Source: Streptomyces sp. WP-1
GTDB taxonomy: Bacteria; Actinomycetota; Actinomycetes; Streptomycetales; Streptomycetaceae
Direction: 5' to 3'
DNA length: 64,000 nt
Assembly (NCBI RefSeq): GCF_030450125.1
Contig: NZ_CP123923.1
Coordinates: forward strand, 3,286,001 to 3,350,000
In this document: positions 28,651-37,081 of the stretch, in pieces
Numbering within the stretch: position 1 is the first letter of the stretch
Layout of the letters: the number at the start of each line of letters is the position of its first letter
Notes under the pieces: model-generated
What the model saw: the letters and a program-made list of their open reading frames with translations, nothing else
Databases searched by the model: none
Told to the model about the DNA's origin: nothing
Translations under genes and position numbers: made by a program

Positions 28651-30285
28651 ATGAACGGCAGCGCATCCCACCCGGACGCCGCGAGCGACTGGGAGGACCT
28701 GGTCACCACCGCCCTCCTCGGCACCGACCGGCGCCCGCCCGCGCGGCTCGCGCCCGGCCGCCCCGCCCCCGTCGCCCTGCTGGACGCGGCCGCCGAGGCG
28801 ACCGTACGACGGCGGGCCGGACTGCGGGCCGCGCGGGCCGGGCGGCGGCCGGAGCGGGCGCCCGAGGATCCCCGCCCGGCGCTGCCCCCGGCCGCGGCCG
28901 GGCGGCTGACGGCGCTGCTGGCCGACCGTCCGGGTGGCACCGGCGGCGGGCGGCGGGGCAGTTCCCCCGACCTGATGGAGCTGCTCCCGCAATGGCTCGC
29001 GGCGGCCAACGGACACGGGTACGCGGCCCCCGCGCAGGCGCTCCCCGCGCTGCTGGACGCGGCCCGGGGCCGTACGGACCTGCGCCCGGCGGCGCTGGCC
29101 TTCGCCGGGCCCCGGGCGCTGTGGCTGGCCCGGTTCAACCCGGACTGGCGGTTCGCCCTGCGCTCGGCCCCCGGCGGCGGCGCGGCGCTCCCGGATCCCG
29201 GGGACACGGAGGCGGTACGACGGCTGTGGGAGGAGGGCCTGTTCGCCGAGCGGGTGGCCCTGCTGGGCGCGCTGCGGGCCCGCTCCCCCGACCTGGCCCG
29301 TGCGTTGCTGGCCGGAACCTGGCCGACGGAGCGGGCGGAGGACCGGCTGATGTTCCTGGACTCGCTGCGCTCGGGCCTGTCCGCGGCGGACGAGCCGTTC
29401 CTGGAGAAGGCACTGGGCGACCGCAGCCGCAACGTCCGGGCCACGGCGGCGGAACTGCTGTCCGCGCTGCCGGGTTCGGCGCTGGCCGCCCGGATGGCCG
29501 TACGGGCCACGGCGTGTGTGGCCCTGGACCGTTCGGGGGACGGGCCGCTGATCGTGGTGGAGGCGCCGCACGAATGCGACTCCGGCATGGAGCGGGACGG
29601 CGTGGTGGCCACCCCGCCCGCCGGCCGGGGCGAACGGTCCTGGTGGCTCGGCCAGTTGGTGGAGGCCGCACCGCTCGGCGGCTGGCCGGACCGGCTCGGC
29701 GGGCGCGACGCGCGGGAGATCGTGGCGCTGCCGGTGGCGGACGGCTGGCAGGGCGAGCTGCACGCGGCCTGGTGCCGGGCGGCGGTGCGGCAGCGGGACG
29801 CGCGCTGGTCGCGGGCGCTGCTCGGCGCCCCGTCGGCACCGGAGGCGGGCGGCCCGGGGGCGGTGTCCCTGGCCGAGCGCGCCAAGCTGCTGGCCACGCT
29901 GGAACCGGCGGAGCGCGCCGAGTGGGTCGCCGGGTTCATCGCGGCCCACGGTCTGTCGGAGGCGTTCCAGCTGCTCGGCGTGTGCGCGGTGCCGTGGTCG
30001 GCGCCGCTGGGCCGGGCTGTCGTGGACGCCCTCAACATCGCCCGGGACGCGGGGAGTTACCCCTGGAGCTTCAGCGGGGTGATGGGCCTCGCGGAACGCT
30101 GCCTGGTCCCGGCCGAGGTGGCCCGGCTCCAGTCGCTGCTGGCGGTACCCGACGAACGCGAGGACGCCGCGCCGGGCGCCGGGGGCTACTGGGCGGAGGC
30201 GTTCCAGCGGCTCGTCACGACGCTGCGGCTGCGGGCGGCGATGGCCGAGGAGCTGAGACCGACGCAGGGCATGGGCGTGGGGTGA
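28651..30285 (+). CDS. DUF5691 family protein
   Basis: 544 aa, soluble, Ala/Leu/Arg-rich and probably all-alpha (HEAT-like), with no membrane segment. Recognisable stretches are DWEDLVTTALLGTDRR near the start, ELLPQWLAAANGHGYAAPA, and FLEKALGDRSRNVRATAAELL, which resembles a HEAT repeat. ATG at 28651 follows AAGGAAAGG with a 7-nt spacer; a GTG at 28606 in the same frame would overlap the SWIM stop. It is second in a SWIM-DUF5691 operon and is expected to act with the divergent MoxR/DUF5682/VWA proteins. Role unknown. Confidence 0.83.
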   Translation: MNGSASHPDAASDWEDLVTTALLGTDRRPPARLAPGRPAPVALLDAAAEATVRRRAGLRAARAGRRPERAPEDPRPALPPAAAGRLTALLADRPGGTGGGRRGSSPDLMELLPQWLAAANGHGYAAPAQALPALLDAARGRTDLRPAALAFAGPRALWLARFNPDWRFALRSAPGGGAALPDPGDTEAVRRLWEEGLFAERVALLGALRARSPDLARALLAGTWPTERAEDRLMFLDSLRSGLSAADEPFLEKALGDRSRNVRATAAELLSALPGSALAARMAVRATACVALDRSGDGPLIVVEAPHECDSGMERDGVVATPPAGRGERSWWLGQLVEAAPLGGWPDRLGGRDAREIVALPVADGWQGELHAAWCRAAVRQRDARWSRALLGAPSAPEAGGPGAVSLAERAKLLATLEPAERAEWVAGFIAAHGLSEAFQLLGVCAVPWSAPLGRAVVDALNIARDAGSYPWSFSGVMGLAERCLVPAEVARLQSLLAVPDEREDAAPGAGGYWAEAFQRLVTTLRLRAAMAEELRPTQGMGVG

Positions 30286-30768
30286 CATCGGGGGCCGGGG
30301 CGGGGGCCATCGGTACGGGGGCAGGGGCGGCACACGGGGAGGGGGCGGCACGGGGGACCGGGGGCGGCATGCGGGCGCGGGACCGGCAGGCGGGCGCCGG
30401 AAGGGCACGGGGGGGGGCCGGGACGGCACGGGGAGGGCGGGGGCGGCGCGGGGAGGGCCGGGACGGCACGGGGAGAGCGAGCGGGGGTGGCACGCGGGCG
30501 CGGGAGACCGACAGGCGGGCGGGCGCCGCTGGGGCGGTACGGGGGCGGGTGGCGCGCACCACGGACCCGACGACGGACCGACCGGCGGACCCACCGGCAC
30601 ACGGGCACACGGGCACACGGGCACACGGGCACACGGGCATGCTGGCACACGGGCACACGGGCATGCTGGGGGAACGCGGCCATGCTGGGGCACACGGGCA
30701 TGCTGGGGCACACGGCGGGACCACGCCGTCCCGCCCGGCAGAGCGACGGGCCCGCCCGCCGCAGCGCC
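30286..30768. repeat. Non-coding G-rich and tandem-repeat region
   Basis: 483 bp between the convergent DUF5691 and icmB genes, without a convincing gene. 30286-30560 is strongly G-rich on the plus strand, with runs of 4-9 G and imperfect repeats such as GGGACGGCACGGGGAG (near 30419 and 30459). From 30603 four perfect copies of the octamer GGGCACAC (30603-30634) continue as variants with inserted GGGCATGCT up to about 30715. Minus-strand frames through it read as low-complexity Pro/Cys/Val repeats and are not credible proteins. Confidence 0.8.
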
Positions 30769-31191
30769 TCACCCCCCGGACGCCGCCGGCTGACGCGCGT
30801 TCTCCCTGACCCACTCCACGATCGACGCGGTCGTCGCGCCCGGGGTGAAGATCTCCGCGACGCCCTTCTCCTTCAGCGGCGGGATGTCCTCCTCCGGGAT
30901 GATGCCGCCGCCGAAGACGAGGATGTCCTCGGCGTCGCGCTCCCTGAGCAGGTCGATGACCGCGGCGAACAGCGTGTTGTGCGCGCCCGACAGGATGGAC
31001 AGGCCGATCGCGTCGGCGTCCTCCTGGATCGCGGTGTCCACGATCTGCTCGGGCGTCTGGTGCAGCCCGGTGTAGATGACCTCCATCCCGGCGTCCCGCA
31101 GGGCGCGCGCGATGACCTTGGCCCCCCGGTCGTGGCCGTCGAGGCCCGGCTTGGCGACCACCACACGGATCGGACCTGCTGCCACACTCAT
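30769..31191 (-). CDS. icmB: Isobutyryl-CoA mutase small (B12-binding) subunit
   Basis: 140 aa cobalamin-binding domain protein. The DxHxxG motif that supplies the Co-ligating His is [11 protein letters not shown], followed by LSILSGAH and VFGGGIIP, the standard B12-fold signatures. Length and sequence match the small subunit IcmB, which pairs with IcmA to interconvert isobutyryl-CoA and n-butyryl-CoA. The ATG at 31191 ([16 protein letters not shown]) follows GGGAGGCAGTG; longer frames upstream are not homologous. No large subunit is encoded nearby. Methylmalonyl-CoA mutase C-terminal-like function is the alternative. Confidence 0.9.
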   Translation of the reverse strand: MSVAAGPIRVVVAKPGLDGHDRGAKVIARALRDAGMEVIYTGLHQTPEQIVDTAIQEDADAIGLSILSGAHNTLFAAVIDLLRERDAEDILVFGGGIIPEEDIPPLKEKGVAEIFTPGATTASIVEWVRENARQPAASGG

Positions 31192-31400
31192 CACTGCCTC
31201 CCTCACACGACCACACCGCCTTCCGACAAGTACCGCACCTCCGGCACGCCCCGCCACCCGTCGCGGGACGAACGGACGTTGTCTCCAGCATCCCGCGCCC
31301 AGCTGTTTTACGGAGCGCGACGACGGGGAATTCTTTGAGTGGGACATAAAGGCACACGGGGGATGGAGCCGTCCTCCGGTGTGCCGACGGGAGGTCGGCC

Positions 31401-32255
31401 ATGAAGGTCACCGGAGTAGTGCCACTCTTCTCCCCGTACACGTACTGCCGTCGGCTGTGGCCCCACAGACCGGCCGGACTGTCGGTGACGCTGCTGAAGG
31501 CGACCGCCCTGGACGCCGCCATCCTGGCCGGACACGTCCTGCTGTATCCGACCGGCCTCTTCCAGGAGCGCCTCGCGGCCGTGGCCGCGCCCGACGGCAC
31601 CGCCCGGCTGCCCGTCCGCCCCGGTCCCCCGGTCGTGCTGCTGCACGGCTTCATCGACAACCGCTCGGTGTTCGTACTGTTGCGACGCAGCCTCGCCCAG
31701 CACGGCGGACAGCACGTGGAATCGCTCAACTACTCCCCGCTGACCTGCGACATCCGCACCGCCGCCGAGTTGTTCGGCCGGCATGTGGAGGGGATCTGCG
31801 AGCGCACCGGCAGCGACCGGGTGGACATCGTGGGGCACAGCCTCGGCGGTCTGATCGCGCGGTACTACGTGCAGTGCATGGGCGGTGACCTGCGCGTACG
31901 CACACTGGTCACCCTCGGCACCCCGCACTCCGGCACCCGGGTCGCGCCGTTGGCCGACGCTCATCCCATCGTGCGCCAGATGCGGCCCGGTTCGCAGGTC
32001 ATCGAGGAGCTGGGCCGTCCCGCGCCCGGCTGCCGCACCCGGTTCGTCAGCTTCTGGAGCGACCTGGACCCGCTGATGGACCCGCTGGAGACGGCCTGCA
32101 TCGACCACCCCGACCTCGACGCGCGCAACATCCGGGTGACCGGCATCGGCCATCTCGCCCTGCCGGTGCACCCCGCAGTGGCGGCCGGGATACGCGAGGC
32201 GCTGGACTTCGCCGACGCCAAGGAGCGGCCCGCGAACGGCCTGACCGTGGCGTGA
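31401..32255 (+). CDS. Alpha/beta-hydrolase, lipase/esterase
   Basis: 284 aa. The oxyanion region [13 protein letters not shown] and the nucleophile elbow [11 protein letters not shown] (Ser) are typical of triacylglycerol lipases. An Asp lies in SDLDPLMDP and a candidate catalytic His in [12 protein letters not shown] hydrophobic N-terminal stretch ([22 protein letters not shown]) suggests membrane association or an uncleaved anchor. ATG at 31401 follows GGAGGTCGGCC. It is divergent from icmB, with a 209-bp gap for promoters. Substrate unknown; triglyceride or ester hydrolysis is inferred from the family. Confidence 0.83.
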   Translation: MKVTGVVPLFSPYTYCRRLWPHRPAGLSVTLLKATALDAAILAGHVLLYPTGLFQERLAAVAAPDGTARLPVRPGPPVVLLHGFIDNRSVFVLLRRSLAQHGGQHVESLNYSPLTCDIRTAAELFGRHVEGICERTGSDRVDIVGHSLGGLIARYYVQCMGGDLRVRTLVTLGTPHSGTRVAPLADAHPIVRQMRPGSQVIEELGRPAPGCRTRFVSFWSDLDPLMDPLETACIDHPDLDARNIRVTGIGHLALPVHPAVAAGIREALDFADAKERPANGLTVA

Positions 32256-32307
32256 GGCCGTCCGAGCGGGCCGTGAGGGCCGTACGACACCGCCGCACAG
32301 CGGCCTG

Positions 32308-32329
32308 ACATCGAACACACATCGAACAG
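32308..32329. repeat. Two tandem 11-bp direct repeats upstream of the M23 gene
   Basis: ACATCGAACAC and ACATCGAACAG are adjacent 11-bp units (reverse: GTTCGATGT). The 11-bp spacing is that of Streptomyces PhoP direct-repeat units, but the match to GTTCACC is partial. Confidence 0.3.
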
Positions 32330-32483
32330 AAAGCCAAACTCGGGTCGAGCGCCCCCCGAAACAACGCCGAATGCCCGTTTCCGGCTCAGCGAAACCGGTC
32401 GAAGATTGTCGCGCCCGCATACCGCCGGGTACAGTCGCCGCACTGCTCTGGCAGCCCCTGTTGTCGAGGCGAAAGAGAAGTTG

Positions 32484-34034
32484 GTGAACGACCGTCACCC
32501 GTCGGGGACCCTGACCACCCCGGCCCCGGCTTCCGACGCCTCCGAGGCGCCCCCGGCGTCGTACGGCACTCCGGAAGTCCCTTACGACGACTTCACCACG
32601 TACGGCGGCTACGACACCACCGGTTTCACCAGTGGTTCCGCCACCGGCGTCGGCCCGGACCCGCTCTTCGGGCACTTCCCCGGCGACACCGCGGGTGAAT
32701 ATGCCACCGGCCCATGGCACACCGGCACCGTCCAGACCCCGGCCTACGGCGCCTACGCGGCCCAGCACGAGGCCGGTTACGACACGGGTGCCTACGACAG
32801 CACCGCCTGGACCGTCCCCTCGCAGGCCACCGGCAACGAGGTGAGCGGCCAGTGGGACACGGGTGCCTGGCTGCACCCCGAGCAGTCCGGCACCCCGGAC
32901 GCCACGCAGCAGTGGGACTGGGGCACCCAGACCTTCGACACGGGCGCGTACGACGCCACGCAGTGGAACTCCGGCGGCCCGGCCTCGACGGCGGGCGATG
33001 AGCGGGAGGCCGCGCCGTACGAGCAGGAGGCGGCTCCGTACGGGCAGGACGGCATGCCGTACCAGCAGGACGACGTGTCGTACGAACCGGACGGCGTGTC
33101 GTACGAACCGGACGGCGTGCCGTACGAACCGGACACCGTGCCGTTCGACCAGCAGGAGACCGCGACCTTCGAGGGGTTCGCCGAACCGGACGGCACCGGT
33201 GAACTCGGCGCCGTAACGCACCTGTTGGAGGAGCAGCAGGAGCCCGCACCGGCTCCGGTCCCCTCGGGTGGGCGCGCGGGTGCGCGGGCCGGGGCGCGTT
33301 CCCGGCGTCGTACGCCCGCGAAGCGCTCCGCGCTGCTGACCGTCGCCGTTCCCTCGGCCTGTGTGATGGGGGTCGCCGGGATCGCCGCGGCCTCCGTCGG
33401 CGCCCTGCACGACGGCGGTTCCACCGAGACCACCGCCTCCGCCTCGGACGCGCACGCGGTCCAGCCGTCGGTCGCCAACAGCAAGCTGGACACCCAGCTC
33501 AAGGGGCTGTCGGCCGGCGCCGACGACTTCGCCGACCGGGCGAGCCGCACCCAGGAGCGGATCGACCTCAAGCAGCAGCAGGACCAGGAGAAGAAGAAGG
33601 CGGCCGCGGAGGCCGCGCTGAAGGAACGGCTGCGGCCCAAGTTCATGCTGCCGGTCCTCCAGAAGGGCCTCAGCGCCTACTTCGGCCAGGCCGGCGTCAA
33701 CTGGATGTCCGTGCACACCGGCATCGACTTCCCCGTCGCCTACGGCACCACGGTGCGGGCCGCGACCGACGGCACCGTCGCCACCAAGTGGAACAGCGCC
33801 TACGGCAACATGCTGATCCTGACCGCGAAGGACGGCACGGAGACCTGGTACTGCCACCTCTCCCGCTATGTCGTCGCGCCCGGTACGACCGTCAAGGCGG
33901 GCCAGCCGATCGCCGACTCCGGCAACTCCGGCAACTCCACCGGCCCGCATCTGCACTTCGAGGTACGGCCCGGGGGCGGGGCGGCGATCGACCCGCTGCC
34001 GTGGCTGCGCAGCCACGGGCTCGACCCCACGTAG
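32484..34034 (+). CDS. Membrane-anchored M23 family metallopeptidase
   Basis: 516 aa. Residues 1-270 are acidic, Tyr/Thr/Gly/Pro-rich and repetitive, with YDTGAYD units and four copies of a YEPDGV-like unit, and are probably disordered and cytoplasmic. One membrane segment follows (about 290-310, LLTVAVPSACVMGVAGIAAASVGAL), then a charged coiled coil (LKQQQDQEKKKAAAEAALKE). The C-terminal LytM domain has zinc ligands HTGIDF and HLHFE plus a CHLS strand. GTG at 32484 is the likely start; a TTG lies directly before it. It is expected to cleave or bind peptidoglycan cross-links outside the membrane. Confidence 0.85.
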   Translation: MNDRHPSGTLTTPAPASDASEAPPASYGTPEVPYDDFTTYGGYDTTGFTSGSATGVGPDPLFGHFPGDTAGEYATGPWHTGTVQTPAYGAYAAQHEAGYDTGAYDSTAWTVPSQATGNEVSGQWDTGAWLHPEQSGTPDATQQWDWGTQTFDTGAYDATQWNSGGPASTAGDEREAAPYEQEAAPYGQDGMPYQQDDVSYEPDGVSYEPDGVPYEPDTVPFDQQETATFEGFAEPDGTGELGAVTHLLEEQQEPAPAPVPSGGRAGARAGARSRRRTPAKRSALLTVAVPSACVMGVAGIAAASVGALHDGGSTETTASASDAHAVQPSVANSKLDTQLKGLSAGADDFADRASRTQERIDLKQQQDQEKKKAAAEAALKERLRPKFMLPVLQKGLSAYFGQAGVNWMSVHTGIDFPVAYGTTVRAATDGTVATKWNSAYGNMLILTAKDGTETWYCHLSRYVVAPGTTVKAGQPIADSGNSGNSTGPHLHFEVRPGGGAAIDPLPWLRSHGLDPT

Positions 34035-34045
34035 TGACGCCTTGA

Positions 34046-34083
34046 CGAAAGGGGCCCCCGCCGGTCGGCGAGGGCCCCTTCTC
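34046..34083. terminator. Bidirectional terminator between M23 gene and pcrA
   Basis: AAGGGGCCCCCGCC (34049-34062) pairs with GGCGAGGGCCCCTT (34067-34080) with one mismatch and a 4-nt loop; the ACGA/TCGT flanks extend it. It separates the convergent stops at 34034 and 34096. Confidence 0.85.
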
Positions 34084-34095
34084 GTGTCTGCCTGC

Positions 34096-36600
34096 CTACA
34101 GCTTCTCCACCGGCGCGTACCGCAGCAGCAGCCGCTTCGGCTTGGTGTCGCCGAAGTCGATCGTCGCCTCCGCGTTCGCGCCCGTGCCCTTGACTCCGAC
34201 GACCGTGCCGAGACCGAACTGGTCGTGGGTGACCCGGTCCCCGACGGACAGCCCGACCACCGGCTTCTCCGCGGTGCGCCGCGTGGCGAAGCCGGACGCG
34301 CCCGAGGCCGAGGAACGCGAACGCGAGGAGGACAGCGAGGCCGCCACCCCGGACGCGGGCCCGGAGGACAGCGGCGCCGTCGCCCCCGTGCGCTTCCAGT
34401 CCACATGGGTGGCCGGGATCTCCTCCAGGAAGCGGGAGGGCGGGTTGTACGACGGCTGCCCCCAGGCGCTGCGCATCGCGGCCCGCGTGAGGTACAGCCG
34501 CTCCCGCGCGCGGGTGATGCCCACGTACGCCAGGCGCCGCTCCTCCTCCAGCTCCTTGACCTGCCCGAGGGCGCGCATGTGCGGGAAGACGCCGTCCTCC
34601 ATGCCGGTCAGGAAGACGACCGGGAACTCCAGGCCCTTGGCGGTGTGCAGGGTCATCAGGGTGATGACGCCGTCGCCGTCCTCCTCGTCGGGGATCTGGT
34701 CGGAGTCGGCGACCAGGGCGACCTGCTCCAGGAAGTCGGCCAGTGTGCCGCCCGCCGCGGGGGCGTCCGGTGCCGCCTCGCCCTCGCCGCGCTCCTGTTC
34801 GAACTCCAGGGCGACGGCGGCGAGTTCCTGGAGGTTCTCGATGCGGGTCTCGTCCTGCGGGTCGGTGGAGTTCTGCAACTCGGCGAGATAGCCGGTGCGT
34901 TCGAGTATGGCCTCCAGGACCGTGGCCGGTCCGGCGCCGGACTCCACGATGGTGCGCAGGTCCTCCATCAGCGTGTTGAAGCGCTTGACCGCGTTGGTGG
35001 AGCGCGCGGCCATGCCGTACGCCTCGTCCACCCGCTTGAGCGCCTGCGGGAAGCTGATCTTCTCGCGCTGGGCGAGGGCGTCGATCATCGCCTCGGCGCG
35101 CTCGCCGATGCCCCGCTTGGGCACGTTGAGGATGCGGCGCAGCGGCACCGAGTCCTCGGGGTTGGCGAGAACGCGCAGGTAGGCGAGGACGTCCCGGACC
35201 TCCTTGCGCTCGTAGAAGCGGACCCCGCCGACGACCTTGTAGGGCAGACCGACGCGGATGAAGATCTCTTCGAAGACACGGGACTGGGCGTTGGTCCGGT
35301 AGAAGACGGCGACGTCACCGGCGCGCGCCTCGCCCGCGTCCGTGAGGCGGTCTATCTCGTCGGCGACGAACTGGGCCTCGTCGTGCTCGGTGTCGGCGAC
35401 ATAGCCGGTGATCCGCGCGCCCTGTCCGGCGTTGGTCCACAGGTTCTTCGGGCGGCGGGACTCGTTGCGCTCGATGACCGCGTTGGCGGCGGACAGGATG
35501 GTCTGCGTGGAGCGGTAGTTCTGCTCCAGCAGGATCGTCGTCGCGTTCGGGTAGTCCTCCTCGAACTGGAGGATGTTGCGGATGGTCGCGCCGCGGAAGG
35601 CGTAGATCGACTGGTCCGCGTCACCCACGACGCACAGTTCGGCGGGCGGGAGGTCCTGCTCGCCGGGCGGTACGTCCGTGTCGTGCGCGCCGGTGCCGAC
35701 CAGCTCGCGGACCAGCGCGTACTGGGCGTGGTTGGTGTCCTGGTACTCGTCGACCAGGACATGCCGGAAGCGGCGGCGGTAGTGCTCGGCGACGTCCGGG
35801 AAGGCGCGCAGCAGATGGACCGTCGTCATGATCAGGTCGTCGAAGTCGAGCGCGTTGGCCTCGCGCAGCCGCGACTGGTAGAGCGCGTACGCCTGGGCCA
35901 GGGTCTTCTCGAAACCGTCGGCTGCCTGGGCCGCGAAGTCCTCCTCGTCGATCAGCTCGTTCTTCAGATTGCTGATCTTGGCGCTGAAGGACTTGGGCGG
36001 GAAGCGCTTGGGGTCGAGGTCCAGGTCGCGGCAGACCAGGGCCATCAGGCGCTTGCTGTCGGCGGCGTCGTAGATCGAGAACGACGACGTGAAGCCGAGC
36101 TTCTTGCTCTCCCGGCGCAGGATGCGCACGCACGCGCTGTGGAAGGTCATCACCCACATGGCGTTGGCCCGCAGGCCGACGAGCTGCTCGACACGCTCCT
36201 TCATCTCGCCCGCGGCCTTGTTGGTGAAGGTGATCGCGAGGATCTGCCCCGGGTGCACATGGCGCTCGGCGAGCAGGTGGGCGATCCGGTGGGTGAGCAC
36301 ACGGGTCTTGCCGGAACCGGCGCCGGCCACGATGAGCAGCGGGGAACCGGCGTGCGCGACGGCGGCGCGCTGGTTCTCGTTCAGCCCCTCCAGCAGGGCC
36401 GCCGCGTCCAGCGGGGGGCGCGGGGCGCCGTCGCGGTAGTGGGTGTCCCGGTCCGGCGGCACGTCGAACTTCCCGCCGAACAGATCCTCCGGAATCGGCT
36501 CCGGAGTGTGATCGTCCTCGGGGGGCGGCGCATGTTCCTCCTCGTGCCCACGCGGGGCCTGGAGATCCGCCAGGAAGCTGTCGTCAAAGAGGCTGCTCAT
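34096..36600 (-). CDS. pcrA: ATP-dependent DNA helicase, UvrD/PcrA family
   Basis: Superfamily 1A 3'-5' helicase for repair and replication-fork processing, 834 aa. Motif I is VAGAGSGKTRVLTHRI, Ia FTNKAAGEMKERV, II VDEYQDTNHAQ, III GDADQSIYAFRGA, IV NYRSTQTIL, V VITLMTLHTAKGLEFPVVFL and VI YVGITRARERLYL. The C-terminus is the Tudor-like module of PcrA/UvrD (VGDRVTHDQFGLGTVV) that contacts RNA polymerase. The N-terminal 70 residues are an acidic extension. ATG at 36600. A promoter of the PafBC/RecA_NDp type ends 9 bp upstream, so expression is probably DNA-damage induced from a nearly leaderless mRNA. Confidence 0.95.
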   Translation of the reverse strand: MSSLFDDSFLADLQAPRGHEEEHAPPPEDDHTPEPIPEDLFGGKFDVPPDRDTHYRDGAPRPPLDAAALLEGLNENQRAAVAHAGSPLLIVAGAGSGKTRVLTHRIAHLLAERHVHPGQILAITFTNKAAGEMKERVEQLVGLRANAMWVMTFHSACVRILRRESKKLGFTSSFSIYDAADSKRLMALVCRDLDLDPKRFPPKSFSAKISNLKNELIDEEDFAAQAADGFEKTLAQAYALYQSRLREANALDFDDLIMTTVHLLRAFPDVAEHYRRRFRHVLVDEYQDTNHAQYALVRELVGTGAHDTDVPPGEQDLPPAELCVVGDADQSIYAFRGATIRNILQFEEDYPNATTILLEQNYRSTQTILSAANAVIERNESRRPKNLWTNAGQGARITGYVADTEHDEAQFVADEIDRLTDAGEARAGDVAVFYRTNAQSRVFEEIFIRVGLPYKVVGGVRFYERKEVRDVLAYLRVLANPEDSVPLRRILNVPKRGIGERAEAMIDALAQREKISFPQALKRVDEAYGMAARSTNAVKRFNTLMEDLRTIVESGAGPATVLEAILERTGYLAELQNSTDPQDETRIENLQELAAVALEFEQERGEGEAAPDAPAAGGTLADFLEQVALVADSDQIPDEEDGDGVITLMTLHTAKGLEFPVVFLTGMEDGVFPHMRALGQVKELEEERRLAYVGITRARERLYLTRAAMRSAWGQPSYNPPSRFLEEIPATHVDWKRTGATAPLSSGPASGVAASLSSSRSRSSASGASGFATRRTAEKPVVGLSVGDRVTHDQFGLGTVVGVKGTGANAEATIDFGDTKPKRLLLRYAPVEKL

Positions 36601-36609
36601 CGCCTTCCG

Positions 36610-36632
36610 AGTCTAGGGCGCCCCACCGACAA
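36610..36632 (-). promoter_or_regulatory. PafBC/RecA_NDp-type promoter of pcrA
   Basis: On the minus strand TTGTCGGTG, 8 nt (GGGCGCCC) and TAGACT fit TTGTCRGTG-N8-TANNNT at every position. The predicted start point falls within a few bases of the pcrA ATG (36600). Confidence 0.75.
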
Positions 36633-36753
36633 CCGGTCCCGCTCCCGGAAACCTGAGGGTAAAGCCGGGGAAATCACGGGTGCCGTCCCTGACCTCGTCC
36701 CGTTCGGATCTTTTCGCGCCCCCGCACCCCCGCGCGCGCGTGCCCGCGTCGCC

Positions 36754-37081
36754 CGGCCCAGGGCCCTGCCTGGCATCGGCGCCGAGGCGGTCCGCCGCCG
36801 GCTCCGCTACGACGAGCGCCGGTGGGCGACGGTCTTCCCGCTGGGCATGACGGCCGCGGCGACACTGTCCGTCGCGACCGCCGTGGGCGTCCCCTGACTC
36901 AGAGGGCCCGGCACACGTGCTGGTCTGGGCGGCGGTGGCCAGGTGGCTCCGGGTGGCGGTGGCCAGGTGGCTCCGGGTGGCGGTGGCCGGGTGGCTCCGG
37001 GTGGCCGCGGGCACGGTCACCGACGCGGTGCGCACGGCCCGCGCCGGGTCCGGCGAGGTCAGGTCCAGAGCACCGCGATGA
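36754..37081 (+). pseudogene. Remnant of a TehA/SLAC1-type anion channel or C4-dicarboxylate transporter gene
   Basis: The frame 36754-36897 encodes a stretch like the C-terminal part of this family (RLRYDERRWATVFPLGMTAA, then ATLSVATAVGVP). It hits a TGA at 36895, where homologues as I recall them continue Trp-Leu. From 36899 the +1 frame continues the same kind of protein (EGPAHVLVWAAVARWLRVAV ... GTVTDAVRTA) to a stop at 37081. So the fragment has a nonsense change and a frameshift and lacks the first 250 or so residues, because pcrA lies directly upstream. A 24-bp unit is triplicated inside it (36934-37005), giving three WLRVA-type repeats. It overlaps the end of the next minus-strand gene. 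Confidence 0.65.
36934..37005. repeat. Three tandem 24-bp repeats
   Basis: GGTGGCCAGGTGGCTCC plus GGGTGGC occurs at 36934-36957, 36958-36981 and 36982-37005; the third copy has one A-to-G change. It lies inside the decayed transporter remnant. Confidence 0.92.

Noticed and set aside
30186..30713. Minus-strand frames with repeated VPVCPCAR units
   Set aside because: They are translations of the octamer array and have no start context or homology; treated as non-coding repeats.
30603..30715. CRISPR-like array
   Set aside because: The repeats are 8-9 nt and contiguous without unique spacers; they are simple tandem repeats.
31308..34406. Minus-strand 1032-codon frame
   Set aside because: It is antisense to the lipase and M23 genes; repetitive Arg/Val/Gly composition.
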